DNA from: Chryseobacterium sp.
GTDB lineage: Bacteria > Bacteroidota > Bacteroidia > Flavobacteriales > Weeksellaceae
Assembly: GCA_027492795.1 (NCBI GenBank)
Contig: JAPUEB010000024.1
Location: forward strand, 1-64,000
Reading direction: 5' to 3'
DNA: 64,000 nucleotides
Made by a program: the position numbers and the translations under genes. The stretch's first letter is position 1. Each line of letters starts with the position of its first letter. A model generated the notes under the pieces. That model did not search any database. It had not been told where the DNA came from and worked only from the letters and a program-made list of their open reading frames with translations. Of the stretch, positions 24,741-32,899 are shown in pieces.

Positions 24741-26126
24741 TTATTTTTTAATAAACTTTCTGTTAATTGTTGCCGAAGCTGTTTCAATAGAAATTAGGTA
24801 AGTTCCTTTTTCAAGATGCGAAACAGGGATGGAATTAATATTTCCTAATTTTTGTACTACCAACTTTCCGGACACATCGAAAATTTTGATTTGTTTAATT
24901 TTTTCTGATGATTTAATGTGTATAAAGTCGTTTGCAGGAACAGGATAAATTGATATTAAACTGTTTGCATCGGCTTCAGATATGGAAAGCATCATACTCT
25001 CGCATTCTCCACCCAGAGTATCACCTGAAAAAGTCCAATTTTTTACATTTAATAAATTATCTCTTGCAGCAATTGCCAATGGATGCTTATATTTTAAGGG
25101 AACTACATTGCCAAGATTAATATTGTTTGGTGTTGTTGCCTGTATATTCCAGCCGTACAATGTATTATCCCAATTGTTGCAATTCAATCCAGTCATCGTT
25201 AGCATTCCCAAAGCATCTGTAAGCGAATTCAAATTCCACATTCCAAGATTTTGATTAAAACTTGTACAACCGGTAAACATAAGTTGCATAGTTGTAACAT
25301 TTGAAGTTTGCCAATTGCTTAAATCTTGATCAAAACTGGTGCATCCGTGAAAAACGTGGTCCATATAAACCATATTAGAGGTGTCCCAAGAATTCAGTGG
25401 TTGGTTGAAATTCTGAATGTAATGAAACATCCACCCAATATCTGTAACGTTAGAGGTATCCCAATTTCCAACAGGTTGGTTGAAAAGTGGTGAGTGAGCA
25501 AACATATACCTCATTGTAGTGACGTTTGAAGTATCCCAGTTATTTATGGAAGTATTAAAAATTAAACTTGCACAGTTCATAAATGTAAAACGAGCTTCGG
25601 TAACCTGCGAAAAATTTGGGATATCTGTTGCGGTAATATCAAGATTGGAACAATCTGCAAAAGCATGATTCAAAGTAGTCCACACCGCATTTCCCCAATT
25701 GGATATTTCGACGATTTTTTTAACATCTCCATAATATAGAAATACAGGCAAATCAGGATTTGAAAGGTTCAGATTACTTGCGAAACGGACACCCTGAAAA
25801 ACACCGTTGCCGTTTGTAACTTTCAAGGTGTAAGTTGCATAAGCAGGATTGGGATTGTAGGGAATGCCAAAATCAATAAGGAAATTATGTGTGGAAGATA
25901 CATTATTAAGTGTTTGATGATTTTGTGGAAAACCTACTTCCTCCCAATAGATTTGGTAGTTATTTCCTATACCGGGAAACCAAATTTGGTTATTGTTTGA
26001 TGCGGAAAGTGTTCCACTTTCAATAGATGATGATACGTTAGAAGGCTTCCAAACCGTTACAAACTCATTTTGCGAATAGAATAATGTTGATAGAAACACC
26101 AGCACAAAAAGTATTTTTCGTTTCAT
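24741..26126 (-). CDS. BspA-like (DUF285 repeat) surface protein with T9SS sorting domain
   Basis: A 461-residue exported protein (signal ending LFYSQ). Residues about 148-300 contain five to six repeats of 24-26 residues with the core NWDTSNVTTMxxMF...FNQ, the DUF285/BspA-like pattern of bacterial surface proteins. The last 75 residues (ISIYPVPANDFIHI...IKIFDVSGKLV...GTYLISIET...RKFIKK) form a type A T9SS C-terminal sorting domain. It is thus a predicted cargo of the Gld/Por system in this window, likely cleaved by PorU and attached to the surface. Function may be adhesion, by family analogy. Confidence 0.9.
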   Translation of the reverse strand: MKRKILFVLVFLSTLFYSQNEFVTVWKPSNVSSSIESGTLSASNNNQIWFPGIGNNYQIYWEEVGFPQNHQTLNNVSSTHNFLIDFGIPYNPNPAYATYTLKVTNGNGVFQGVRFASNLNLSNPDLPVFLYYGDVKKIVEISNWGNAVWTTLNHAFADCSNLDITATDIPNFSQVTEARFTFMNCASLIFNTSINNWDTSNVTTMRYMFAHSPLFNQPVGNWDTSNVTDIGWMFHYIQNFNQPLNSWDTSNMVYMDHVFHGCTSFDQDLSNWQTSNVTTMQLMFTGCTSFNQNLGMWNLNSLTDALGMLTMTGLNCNNWDNTLYGWNIQATTPNNINLGNVVPLKYKHPLAIAARDNLLNVKNWTFSGDTLGGECESMMLSISEADANSLISIYPVPANDFIHIKSSEKIKQIKIFDVSGKLVVQKLGNINSIPVSHLEKGTYLISIETASATINRKFIKK

Positions 26127-26169
26127 TTCTTCAATTTTTCCTAAAGTTAATAAAATTTATTCAATGCAT

Positions 26170-26196
26170 AAAAAAACTCCCCGAAAATTCAGGGAG
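26170..26196 (-). terminator. Terminator of the 26.2-kb gene
   Basis: On the minus strand GCTCCCTGAATTTTCGGGGAG folds into a short hairpin followed by seven T residues (plus strand A tract at 26170-26176), 30 bp after the stop at 26228. Confidence 0.75.
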
Positions 26197-26227
26197 CTTT
26201 TCATCAGAAGTGTTATTAGAATTTTTT

Positions 26228-27148
26228 TTATAAAGTCGTATTCACTACGCCGTAATCTACGGTGAGGATGGGTTCGTAGAAAGAAATGCTGCCGTTCATT
26301 GCAGAACCTACATAAAGCTTGATGCCGAAATCGATAATCTGCTGTGTCACGATTATTGGAGATAAAACCAATTCGTCTCTTACATAATTCGGGTCAACCG
26401 TTCCGGTTGCGGTTTTTGTGCCGGTAAACATCAGGTCTTTTATTTTTGATCCGCCCGTGTAAGTCCCGTTGGTTGCGTTTACCACTGCATTTCCGGTGTA
26501 GGCAACCAATCTGCTGGATTCCGCGTTGGAAGTAAGTTTCTGAAATTTCAGAGAAAGATTGATCGTAATACAATATCCCAAAAGTTGCTGCGGAACGCGG
26601 ATGAGTTTTTCAGTATTGTCCCACATCGTCACATTCAATGGATTATTGATGATTTTGAAATCTCCAAGTCCATTATAATCTGCATCAAAAAGCCGAATTG
26701 CAGGTCCAGTTGGTGCATCCAAAGGATTATTCGGCGAAGTAGTATAAGTATCTCCATCGTTCAGCAGAATGTTCATTGGTTTTACATAAGCCAAAAGCGT
26801 GTTGGAAATTGTGGTTGCACTTACCATTGCGCTCCATTTTGTGCCGTCCCAATAGTAGAATCCCGGATTTTTTACCGCTTTCACTTTTTCTGAAGAATTT
26901 GCCTGATTGGTGGCGGAAGCAGCGGAAGTCGCATATACCAAAGTTGCCTCGTTTTCGGTTCCGTTTGGTATAGGCATATCAAACATTTGGTCGCCCGTTA
27001 ATCTCGGAACGATAATTCCGTCTATGGTTGTTCCCGGATTTTTCCCGTCAATCTGAAGTGTCGCTTTCGGTGAGGTGTTGTTGATTCCCACCTGTGCAAA
27101 GCCTAATGCATAAAGCAACGCAAATAGAAGAATAAATTTTATTTTCAT
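26228..27148 (-). CDS. Exported protein with VGINNTSPKATLQI opening
   Basis: A 306-residue secreted protein (signal MKIKFILLFALLYALGFAQ). The mature N terminus VGINNTSPKATLQIDG is a common opening of Flavobacteriia surface or structural proteins that resemble phage-tail or adhesin stems; GFYYWDGTKWSAM is part of the same pattern. The rest is beta-rich and unlike anything I can name. The start at 27148 gives a clean signal peptide; the upstream frame to 27202 adds 18 charged residues and is unlikely. No T9SS sorting domain is visible. It is divergent from the AraC-family gene. Confidence 0.78.
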   Translation of the reverse strand: MKIKFILLFALLYALGFAQVGINNTSPKATLQIDGKNPGTTIDGIIVPRLTGDQMFDMPIPNGTENEATLVYATSAASATNQANSSEKVKAVKNPGFYYWDGTKWSAMVSATTISNTLLAYVKPMNILLNDGDTYTTSPNNPLDAPTGPAIRLFDADYNGLGDFKIINNPLNVTMWDNTEKLIRVPQQLLGYCITINLSLKFQKLTSNAESSRLVAYTGNAVVNATNGTYTGGSKIKDLMFTGTKTATGTVDPNYVRDELVLSPIIVTQQIIDFGIKLYVGSAMNGSISFYEPILTVDYGVVNTTL

Positions 27149-27356
27149 ATTTTTTAATTTTTTGTTGGTTGAAACACTCTTTTTTCTAATGTAAAGTTCC
27201 AAAATTGGTGATTCGGATGTGTTTCACTTTCACAAAAAAATCGCTTTCTATGAATAAATTTTCGCCTAATTTCACAAAAAACAATTAAGCAAACAATTAT
27301 TTGTTAAAATGACTTGTTTATTAAGGAATACAGTTTAAAACGCCTAACTTTATCGT

Positions 27357-28487
27357 ATGAATATCACGGAAAGTTTTTTGTTGCGCGGCAATGTGGGTAA
27401 CGAAATTCAGGCGATGTTGCTGCTGTTTTTTCTTTTGGGGGCTTTATTGTTTTACAGCCTTCCAAATCGGAATAAAGTCCACAGGATTTTGTTTTTCACC
27501 TTCCTTTTTTGGGCTTTTCTGAAACTGAAACTTTTTTTCATCACCGATAAGCAGATTTTGGCGCCTCAATATCTTTTTTTGGATATGCTTTCTATTCCCA
27601 TTTCCTCCTTTTATGCCATCGAACTTCTGTATCCAGGAAAGGTGAATTTTCGTTATGTTGCAAAGCAGTTGCTTCCATTTTTTGCCTTTATATTGCTGTA
27701 TATTGTCAGTTTGTTTTTTGGCGAGGATGTAAAATATATCAACATTCGGGAGATTTTTGAAAAACCTTTTACGTTTGGAGCTGCGATAAGGATTGGTTAT
27801 GCGCTTTTCAGTATAGTTTATGCGGCAGCGATTTCTGTGAAAATCCTTAAAAAATCAAAAGAAATACAGTCAAGAATTCCCCATCATTATTCCTATACCG
27901 AAAATATTGATGTGAGCTGGTTGTCCAACGTTGTTTATGCATTGCTTTTCAGTTTGTTGGCTTATCTGTTTTTAATTGCGTCACAGATCGAAAAAACGAT
28001 TGCAGACCTTATCTATTACGCGATTTCCCTTTTGGTTTGGATTTATGTTTCAAAAAAAGTGATGAAACACGAAGTTTATGATGAACTGGAGTTTTGCGAA
28101 AATGAAATTTCAATGAAAGCAACATCAAAAGAAGTCAATTCTGTAAAACCTTACCACTTTGTGAAAGAAAAACTGGCGAAGGCAATAGATGAAAAAAAAC
28201 TGTATCTGAACCCCAAATTATCCATAACGGATTTGGCGAAAGAATGTCAAACCAATAGAACCTACATCTCTGATTATCTGAATAACGAATTGAAAATCAA
28301 CTTTTTCGATTTCATCAACCGCGAAAGAATTGAAAAGGCGAGTATTCCGCTTCTGCTCGATAAGAATAGCAGAATGGGAATTGAGGAAATTGCTTATTCA
28401 TCGGGATTTGGAAGTGTTTCCACATTTCGCCGAGCTTTCGAAAAACTGAAAGGAACCTCACCATTAAATTTCAAAAAAACCATATAA
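27357..28487 (+). CDS. Membrane-embedded AraC-family regulator
   Basis: A 376-residue protein with about six or seven hydrophobic helices in residues 15-235 and a C-terminal AraC-type double helix-turn-helix (about residues 270-375: LSITDLAKECQTNRTYISDYLN, then IEEIAYSSGFGSVSTFRRAFEKLKG). Membrane-linked AraC regulators of this design occur in Bacteroidetes and are thought to sense an envelope signal. The divergent secreted-protein gene at 26228-27148 is an obvious candidate target. A near-consensus -7 box (TAACTTTA, 27345-27352) precedes the ATG. It ends at a bidirectional terminator. Confidence 0.9.
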   Translation: MNITESFLLRGNVGNEIQAMLLLFFLLGALLFYSLPNRNKVHRILFFTFLFWAFLKLKLFFITDKQILAPQYLFLDMLSIPISSFYAIELLYPGKVNFRYVAKQLLPFFAFILLYIVSLFFGEDVKYINIREIFEKPFTFGAAIRIGYALFSIVYAAAISVKILKKSKEIQSRIPHHYSYTENIDVSWLSNVVYALLFSLLAYLFLIASQIEKTIADLIYYAISLLVWIYVSKKVMKHEVYDELEFCENEISMKATSKEVNSVKPYHFVKEKLAKAIDEKKLYLNPKLSITDLAKECQTNRTYISDYLNNELKINFFDFINRERIEKASIPLLLDKNSRMGIEEIAYSSGFGSVSTFRRAFEKLKGTSPLNFKKTI

Positions 28488-28519
28488 AAAAACTCCCCGA
28501 AATTTCGGGGAGCAATTTT
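28486..28519. terminator. Bidirectional terminator
   Basis: CTCCCCGAAATTTCGGGGAG (28493-28512) is a perfect 20-bp palindrome with an A tract to the left and a T-rich stretch to the right, between the convergent AraC-family and ahcY genes. Confidence 0.88.
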
Positions 28520-28541
28520 CGTAATTCGAACTTCGTAGTTC

Positions 28542-29855
28542 TTAGTATCTATAATACTCTGGTTTGTAAGGTCCTTCCACCTCTACACCAATATATTTTG
28601 CTTGTTCAGGTGATAAAGTTTCCAATTCCACACCAATTTTTTTCAGGTGAAGCATTGCTACTTTTTCATCTAATTTTTTAGGCAACATATAAACTTTGTT
28701 TTCATAAGCATCGCTGTTTGTCCAAAGTTCAATTTGTGCCAAAGTTTGGTTGGAGAATGAATTACTCATCACAAAACTTGGGTGACCAGTTGCACAACCA
28801 AGGTTTACCAAACGACCTTCTGCAAGGATGATGATGTCGTTTCCATCCACATTATAAATATCAACTTGAGGTTTTACGGTTGATTTTGTAGAACCATAAT
28901 TTGCGTTCAACCAAGCCATATCAATTTCGTTGTCGAAGTGACCGATGTTGCAAACGATGGTTTTATCCTTCATTTTTTTGAAATGTTCACCTCTTACGAT
29001 GTTGTAATTTCCTGTCGTCGTGATGATGATATCCGCAGTTTCAATTACGTTGTCGAGTTTTTTCACTTCGTAACCTTCCATTGCAGCTTGAAGCGCACAA
29101 ATTGGGTCAATTTCAGTTACAGTAACAATAGAACCTGCTCCTCTGAAAGAAGCAGCCGTTCCTTTACCAACATCACCAAAACCACAAACGATTACTCTTT
29201 TTCCAGCCAACATCACGTCAGTTGCTCTTCTGATTGCATCAACTGCAGATTCTCTACAACCATATTTGTTGTCGAATTTAGATTTGGTAACCGAATCGTT
29301 TACGTTGATTGCAGGCATTACCAATGTTCCTTTTTCCATTCTTTCATAAAGTCTGTGAACTCCAGTTGTCGTTTCTTCAGAAAGACCTTTGATGTCTTTT
29401 GTCAATTCTGGATATCTGTCGAAAACCATATTCGTCAAATCTCCACCATCGTCCAAAATCATGTTTAAAGGTTTTCTGTCTTCCCCGAAGAACAAAGTTT
29501 GCTCAATACACCAATCGAATTCTTCCTCGTTCATGCCTTTCCAAGCATAAACCGGAATTCCTGCAGCAGCTATTGCAGCGGCAGCGTGATCTTGCGTAGA
29601 GAAAATATTACAAGAAGACCAAGTAACATCTGCACCAAGAGCAACCAAAGTTTCAATTAAAACCGCAGTTTGAATGGTCATGTGAAGACATCCTGCAATT
29701 CTCGCCCCTTTCAAAGGTTGAGAAGGTCCGTATTCTTCACGAATCGCCATTAATCCAGGCATTTCTGCTTCGGCAAGTTCAATTTCTTTTCTTCCCCATT
29801 CTGCAAGGGAAATGTCCTTAACTTTATAAGGAACGTATTGTGTTGTAGTTTCCAT
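28542..29855 (-). CDS. ahcY: Adenosylhomocysteinase
   Basis: A 437-residue cytoplasmic NAD-dependent enzyme that hydrolyses S-adenosylhomocysteine to homocysteine and adenosine and so keeps methyltransferases uninhibited. Seen: [30 protein letters not shown], the [12 protein letters not shown] Rossmann motif, [10 protein letters not shown] and the C-terminal [10 protein letters not shown] ending in the lysine/tyrosine tail that contacts NAD. Full length. Monocistronic with an exact -7 box at 29875-29882. No SAH riboswitch is visible in the short leader. Confidence 0.97.
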   Translation of the reverse strand: METTTQYVPYKVKDISLAEWGRKEIELAEAEMPGLMAIREEYGPSQPLKGARIAGCLHMTIQTAVLIETLVALGADVTWSSCNIFSTQDHAAAAIAAAGIPVYAWKGMNEEEFDWCIEQTLFFGEDRKPLNMILDDGGDLTNMVFDRYPELTKDIKGLSEETTTGVHRLYERMEKGTLVMPAINVNDSVTKSKFDNKYGCRESAVDAIRRATDVMLAGKRVIVCGFGDVGKGTAASFRGAGSIVTVTEIDPICALQAAMEGYEVKKLDNVIETADIIITTTGNYNIVRGEHFKKMKDKTIVCNIGHFDNEIDMAWLNANYGSTKSTVKPQVDIYNVDGNDIIILAEGRLVNLGCATGHPSFVMSNSFSNQTLAQIELWTNSDAYENKVYMLPKKLDEKVAMLHLKKIGVELETLSPEQAKYIGVEVEGPYKPEYYRY

Positions 29856-29874
29856 CTATTTTAGAAAATTTTTG

Positions 29875-29882
29875 CAAAAATA
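29875..29882 (-). promoter_or_regulatory. ahcY promoter -7 box
   Basis: Minus strand reads TATTTTTG, then C, an exact TAnnTTTG match about 20 bp before the start codon. Confidence 0.7.
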
Positions 29883-30049
29883 CGACATATTTTTTTATAA
29901 TTTTTTAAGGATAAAAATAATTTATAAATTCAATTAGAACATCAATAGGAGAGGGCTTCTAAATTCTTATCCGCTAAAGAAAATAGTTTGATTTTCATAA
30001 ATAATAAAATATTTTCCCAACTTTCGAAAATTTTTTTTACCAAAAAAAT

Positions 30050-30112
30050 ATAATATTTTACGATTATAATCTTTAAAAAACATAATATTTTGTGGTTATA
30101 ATCATAAAAAAC
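30050..30112. repeat. Two direct repeats with palindromic core upstream of the ATPase gene
   Basis: Copies begin at 30050 and 30082 (32 and 31 bp). Both share ATAATATTTT, then a dyad, then TAAAAAAC. In copy 1 the dyad is the perfect palindrome GATTATAATC; copy 2 has GGTTATAATC. The second copy ends just before the -7 box at 30115, an arrangement expected of an operator. Confidence 0.75.
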
Positions 30113-30114
30113 CA

Positions 30115-30122
30115 TATATTTG
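30115..30122 (+). promoter_or_regulatory. ATPase gene promoter -7 box
   Basis: TATATTTG matches TAnnTTTG and lies four bases before the ATG at 30127, so the mRNA is likely leaderless. Confidence 0.7.
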
Positions 30123-30126
30123 TATC

Positions 30127-31239
30127 ATGATAAAGAGAGAAATAGAACCAAAAATATTGGAAGATTGGAATTCTAAAAAAGCAATTGTGCTTTTAGGACC
30201 GCGACAAGTTGGTAAAACTACCTTGATTAATGATCTGGTGAAAGAGCAATCTGTCCTTAAATTAAACGGCGATGATCCACAAACCAGAATTCAACTCTCC
30301 AATGTAGATTTTAATTTTCTTAAAAATCTAGTTTCAGATTATGAAGTGGTTTTTATTGATGAAGCGCAACGCATTGAAAACATCGGTCTTGCCGTAAAAA
30401 TGCTTGTGGATGCAAATCTTGGTAAAAAAATTATTGTTACGGGTTCTTCGTCCTTAGATTTAGCCAATAAAATAAATGAACCATTAACAGGAAGAAAATG
30501 GGAACACCAACTTTTTCCTTTGTCTTGGCGAGAAGTTCGGAACGAATATACTTTTGCGGGAGCAATTCAGCGTTTAGAAGAATATTTAATTTACGGAATG
30601 TATCCTGAAGTTGTTACCAGTTCACAGAAAAGAAAAGTTTTGCTTCAACTTTCTGGGAGTTATCTATATAAAGACATTTTGGAATTGGTAAACATTAAAA
30701 TGCCCGATTTGTTGATGAAATTGCTAAATGCTTTGGCTTTGCAACTCGGAAATGAAGTTTCGTACAATGAACTTTCAAAAATTTTGGGAGTTGATCGTCA
30801 AACGGTGGTAAACTACATTGATTTATTGGAAAAAGCATTCGTGATTTTCCGACTTTATCCTTATTCTACTAATCAGCGAAACGAAATTACCTCAAAACCA
30901 AAGGTTTATTTTTATGATAACGGAATTCGTAACGCGATTATTGGGCAATTTAATCCTTTGAAAAGTAGAAGTGATGTTGGTGCTTTGTTTGAGAATTTTT
31001 TCGTCAGCGAAAAATTAAAACGGCTGAGTTACGACGATTTCTACGGAAAAATGCACTATTGGCGAAATACGCAGCAAGCAGAAATTGATTATTTGGAAAT
31101 TTTAGAAAATAAAATCAATGCCTACGAAATAAAATACAGCCCGAAAGTGAAAGTAAACTTCACGAAATCTTTCACAGAAAAATATCATCCCGAAAACTGC
31201 TTTGTAGTAAACTCTAATAATTTTTGGGAATATTTATAA
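30127..31239 (+). CDS. AAA_14/DUF4143 family ATPase
   Basis: A 370-residue protein with an N-terminal P-loop ATPase (Walker A GPRQVGKTT at about residues 25-33, Walker B-like VVFIDEAQRI, sensor IIVTGSSSLDL) and a C-terminal DUF4143 domain with a winged-helix-like segment (YNELSKILGVDRQTVVNYIDLLEKAFVI) and a restriction-endonuclease-like end (QQAEIDYLEI). Members of this family are abundant, mobile-looking orphan genes of unknown role, possibly DNA related. It stands alone, with repeats on both sides (30050-30112 and 31314-31440), which fits an acquired cassette. Confidence 0.88.
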   Translation: MIKREIEPKILEDWNSKKAIVLLGPRQVGKTTLINDLVKEQSVLKLNGDDPQTRIQLSNVDFNFLKNLVSDYEVVFIDEAQRIENIGLAVKMLVDANLGKKIIVTGSSSLDLANKINEPLTGRKWEHQLFPLSWREVRNEYTFAGAIQRLEEYLIYGMYPEVVTSSQKRKVLLQLSGSYLYKDILELVNIKMPDLLMKLLNALALQLGNEVSYNELSKILGVDRQTVVNYIDLLEKAFVIFRLYPYSTNQRNEITSKPKVYFYDNGIRNAIIGQFNPLKSRSDVGALFENFFVSEKLKRLSYDDFYGKMHYWRNTQQAEIDYLEILENKINAYEIKYSPKVKVNFTKSFTEKYHPENCFVVNSNNFWEYL

Positions 31240-31313
31240 AAAACTCCGCTACAAAATATTGCAACGGAGTTCCGGTTTATAGAGAAAATGAACTTTTTCA
31301 ATTCAATTTTTGA

Positions 31314-31404
31314 AAGCCACGAAGTGGCGACATCAACAGCAAAGGGTGAAGCCCTTTGTAAAATATAGAAGAGCGTTATTCAAGCCACGAAGTGGCGACA
31401 TCAA
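31314..31404. repeat. REP-like element with two copies of a 23-bp palindromic repeat
   Basis: A 23-bp sequence with core GCCACGAAGTGGCGACATC occurs at 31314-31336 and 31382-31404. Each copy contains the hairpin GCCAC-GAA-GTGGC. Between them CAAAGGG and CCCTTTG form a third hairpin. The pattern resembles REP/BIME elements mobilised by RAYT transposases; no such transposase gene is in the window. Confidence 0.85.
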
Positions 31405-31406
31405 AC

Positions 31407-31440
31407 AACAATGCCAAAGTTTCAAACTTTGGCATTGTTT
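31407..31440. terminator. Hairpin terminator between ATPase and efflux operon
   Basis: AACAATGCCAAAG and CTTTGGCATTGTT form a long stem with a small loop followed by T residues, seven bases before the stop of the convergent TolC-like gene. It can act on both strands. Confidence 0.8.
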
Positions 31441-31447
31441 TACGAAA

Positions 31448-32899
31448 CTACTTCCAACCACCGCCCAATCCTTTATAAATATCCACCACCGCATTCAATT
31501 GGTTTTTCTTTGCTTCCACCAATTCCATTTTGGCGTCCAAAGCATCGCGTTGGTTCAGCAAAACTTCCAAATAATCGGCGCGGGAATTTTTGAAAAGCAA
31601 AACAGCGATTTCATTACTGTCATCCAACGCTTTGGATTGTTCCGCTTTTAATTTATAATAACCGTCCATATTTTTAATTTTCGACATCAAACTTGAAACA
31701 TCCAAATATGCATTCACAACGGTTTTGTCATATTCATATAATGCCTGAATTTGTTTCGCATCAGCACTTTTAAAATTTGCCTGAATGGCAGTTTTGTTAA
31801 TCAAAGGACCTGCAATATCGCCTATAAGACTGGATGCAATGCTTTCCGGAATTTTGGTTAAGTAAGTCGGATTAAATGCCTGCAAACCTAATGTCGCACC
31901 AATATGAAGCGATGGATAAAACTCTTTTCTCGCGGCTTCAACATCCAATTTTGCAGATTTTAATTCCAGTTCCGCCGCTTTTATGTCGGGTCTGTTGTCT
32001 AAAAGTTCGTTTGGAATTCCCGTGTAAACCGTTTGCGGAACGAGTTTCATGAAATTCACCTTGTTTCTCACAATCGGTTGCGGAAATCTTCCCAAAAGTG
32101 AATTGATGATATTTTCCTTTTCGGTAATCTGTTGATTGAGGTCAAATTCCGCTGCTTTCGATTTTGCAAGTTCGGCTTCAAATTTTTTCACTGCCAATTC
32201 CGTCGCTGCTGCTGCCTGTTTTTGGATTTTTGAAACTTCCAACGCTTTTTGTTGCAAAACAATGTATTTCTGAATAATATCCAACTGAATATCCAATGCC
32301 AAAAGTTCGTAATAATTGTCGGCAACTTCTGCTATCAAGGAAGAAAGTACGAAATTTTTCCCTTCCACCGTGGAAAGATAATGTGCAACCGCAGATTCTT
32401 TTTCAGTCCTTAATTTATGCCAAATATCGACTTCCCAATCTGCCGATAAACCAACCCTGAAATCAGTAAGCGGTTCCGGAATGTTTTTGTCACCTTCCAT
32501 TTTTGTTGAGGCATTTCCGGCTCCGGAAGAAGTATAACGTGCAGTTTTTTCAGCGCCAATTCCGCCACCTGCGGAAACGGTTGGTTTCAATGCGCCGCTT
32601 TTATACAGAACATTGGCTTTCGCGATTTCGATTTCTTGAAGCGTAATCATTAAATCTTGATTATTCTTCAAAGCGATTTCTATTAAATTCGTCAAATCGG
32701 CATCCGTAAAAAACTGTTTCCACGGAATTAAGCCGCTGTTTTTTTGGTCGGAATTGTTTTCCTGATTTTGATAGTTTTGTGGAACTTCTTCCTTTGCTTT
32801 ACTCGCAATTACGGTCGCCATCGGTGCTTTGCAACTTTCCATTAAAGCCAAAAAACCAAGTGCAACGCCAAAATATTTTAAATTAAATTTGTTCTTCAT
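31448..32899 (-). CDS. RND efflux outer-membrane factor (TolC/OprM family)
   Basis: A 483-residue lipoprotein (LALMESC, Cys about 23) with two long-helix repeats typical of outer-membrane efflux factors: the first with ALKNNQDLMITLQEIEIAKANV and the second with ELLDNRPDIKAAELELKSAKLDVEAARKEFYPSL. It forms the outer-membrane channel of the pump encoded just upstream. It overlaps the permease gene by 17 nt, so both are on one transcript. Confidence 0.94.
   Translation of the reverse strand: MKNKFNLKYFGVALGFLALMESCKAPMATVIASKAKEEVPQNYQNQENNSDQKNSGLIPWKQFFTDADLTNLIEIALKNNQDLMITLQEIEIAKANVLYKSGALKPTVSAGGGIGAEKTARYTSSGAGNASTKMEGDKNIPEPLTDFRVGLSADWEVDIWHKLRTEKESAVAHYLSTVEGKNFVLSSLIAEVADNYYELLALDIQLDIIQKYIVLQQKALEVSKIQKQAAAATELAVKKFEAELAKSKAAEFDLNQQITEKENIINSLLGRFPQPIVRNKVNFMKLVPQTVYTGIPNELLDNRPDIKAAELELKSAKLDVEAARKEFYPSLHIGATLGLQAFNPTYLTKIPESIASSLIGDIAGPLINKTAIQANFKSADAKQIQALYEYDKTVVNAYLDVSSLMSKIKNMDGYYKLKAEQSKALDDSNEIAVLLFKNSRADYLEVLLNQRDALDAKMELVEAKKNQLNAVVDIYKGLGGGWK

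Noticed and set aside
28938-29468. 176-codon frame antisense to ahcY
   Set aside because: Low-complexity Ser/Cys-rich translation opposite a full-length conserved enzyme.
28542-29900. SAM/SAH riboswitch before ahcY
   Set aside because: The distance from the -7 box to the start codon is only about 20 bp, too short for a riboswitch.
30127-31239. ATPase as part of a defence island
   Set aside because: No restriction, toxin, nuclease or other defence gene is adjacent; it stands alone between housekeeping genes.
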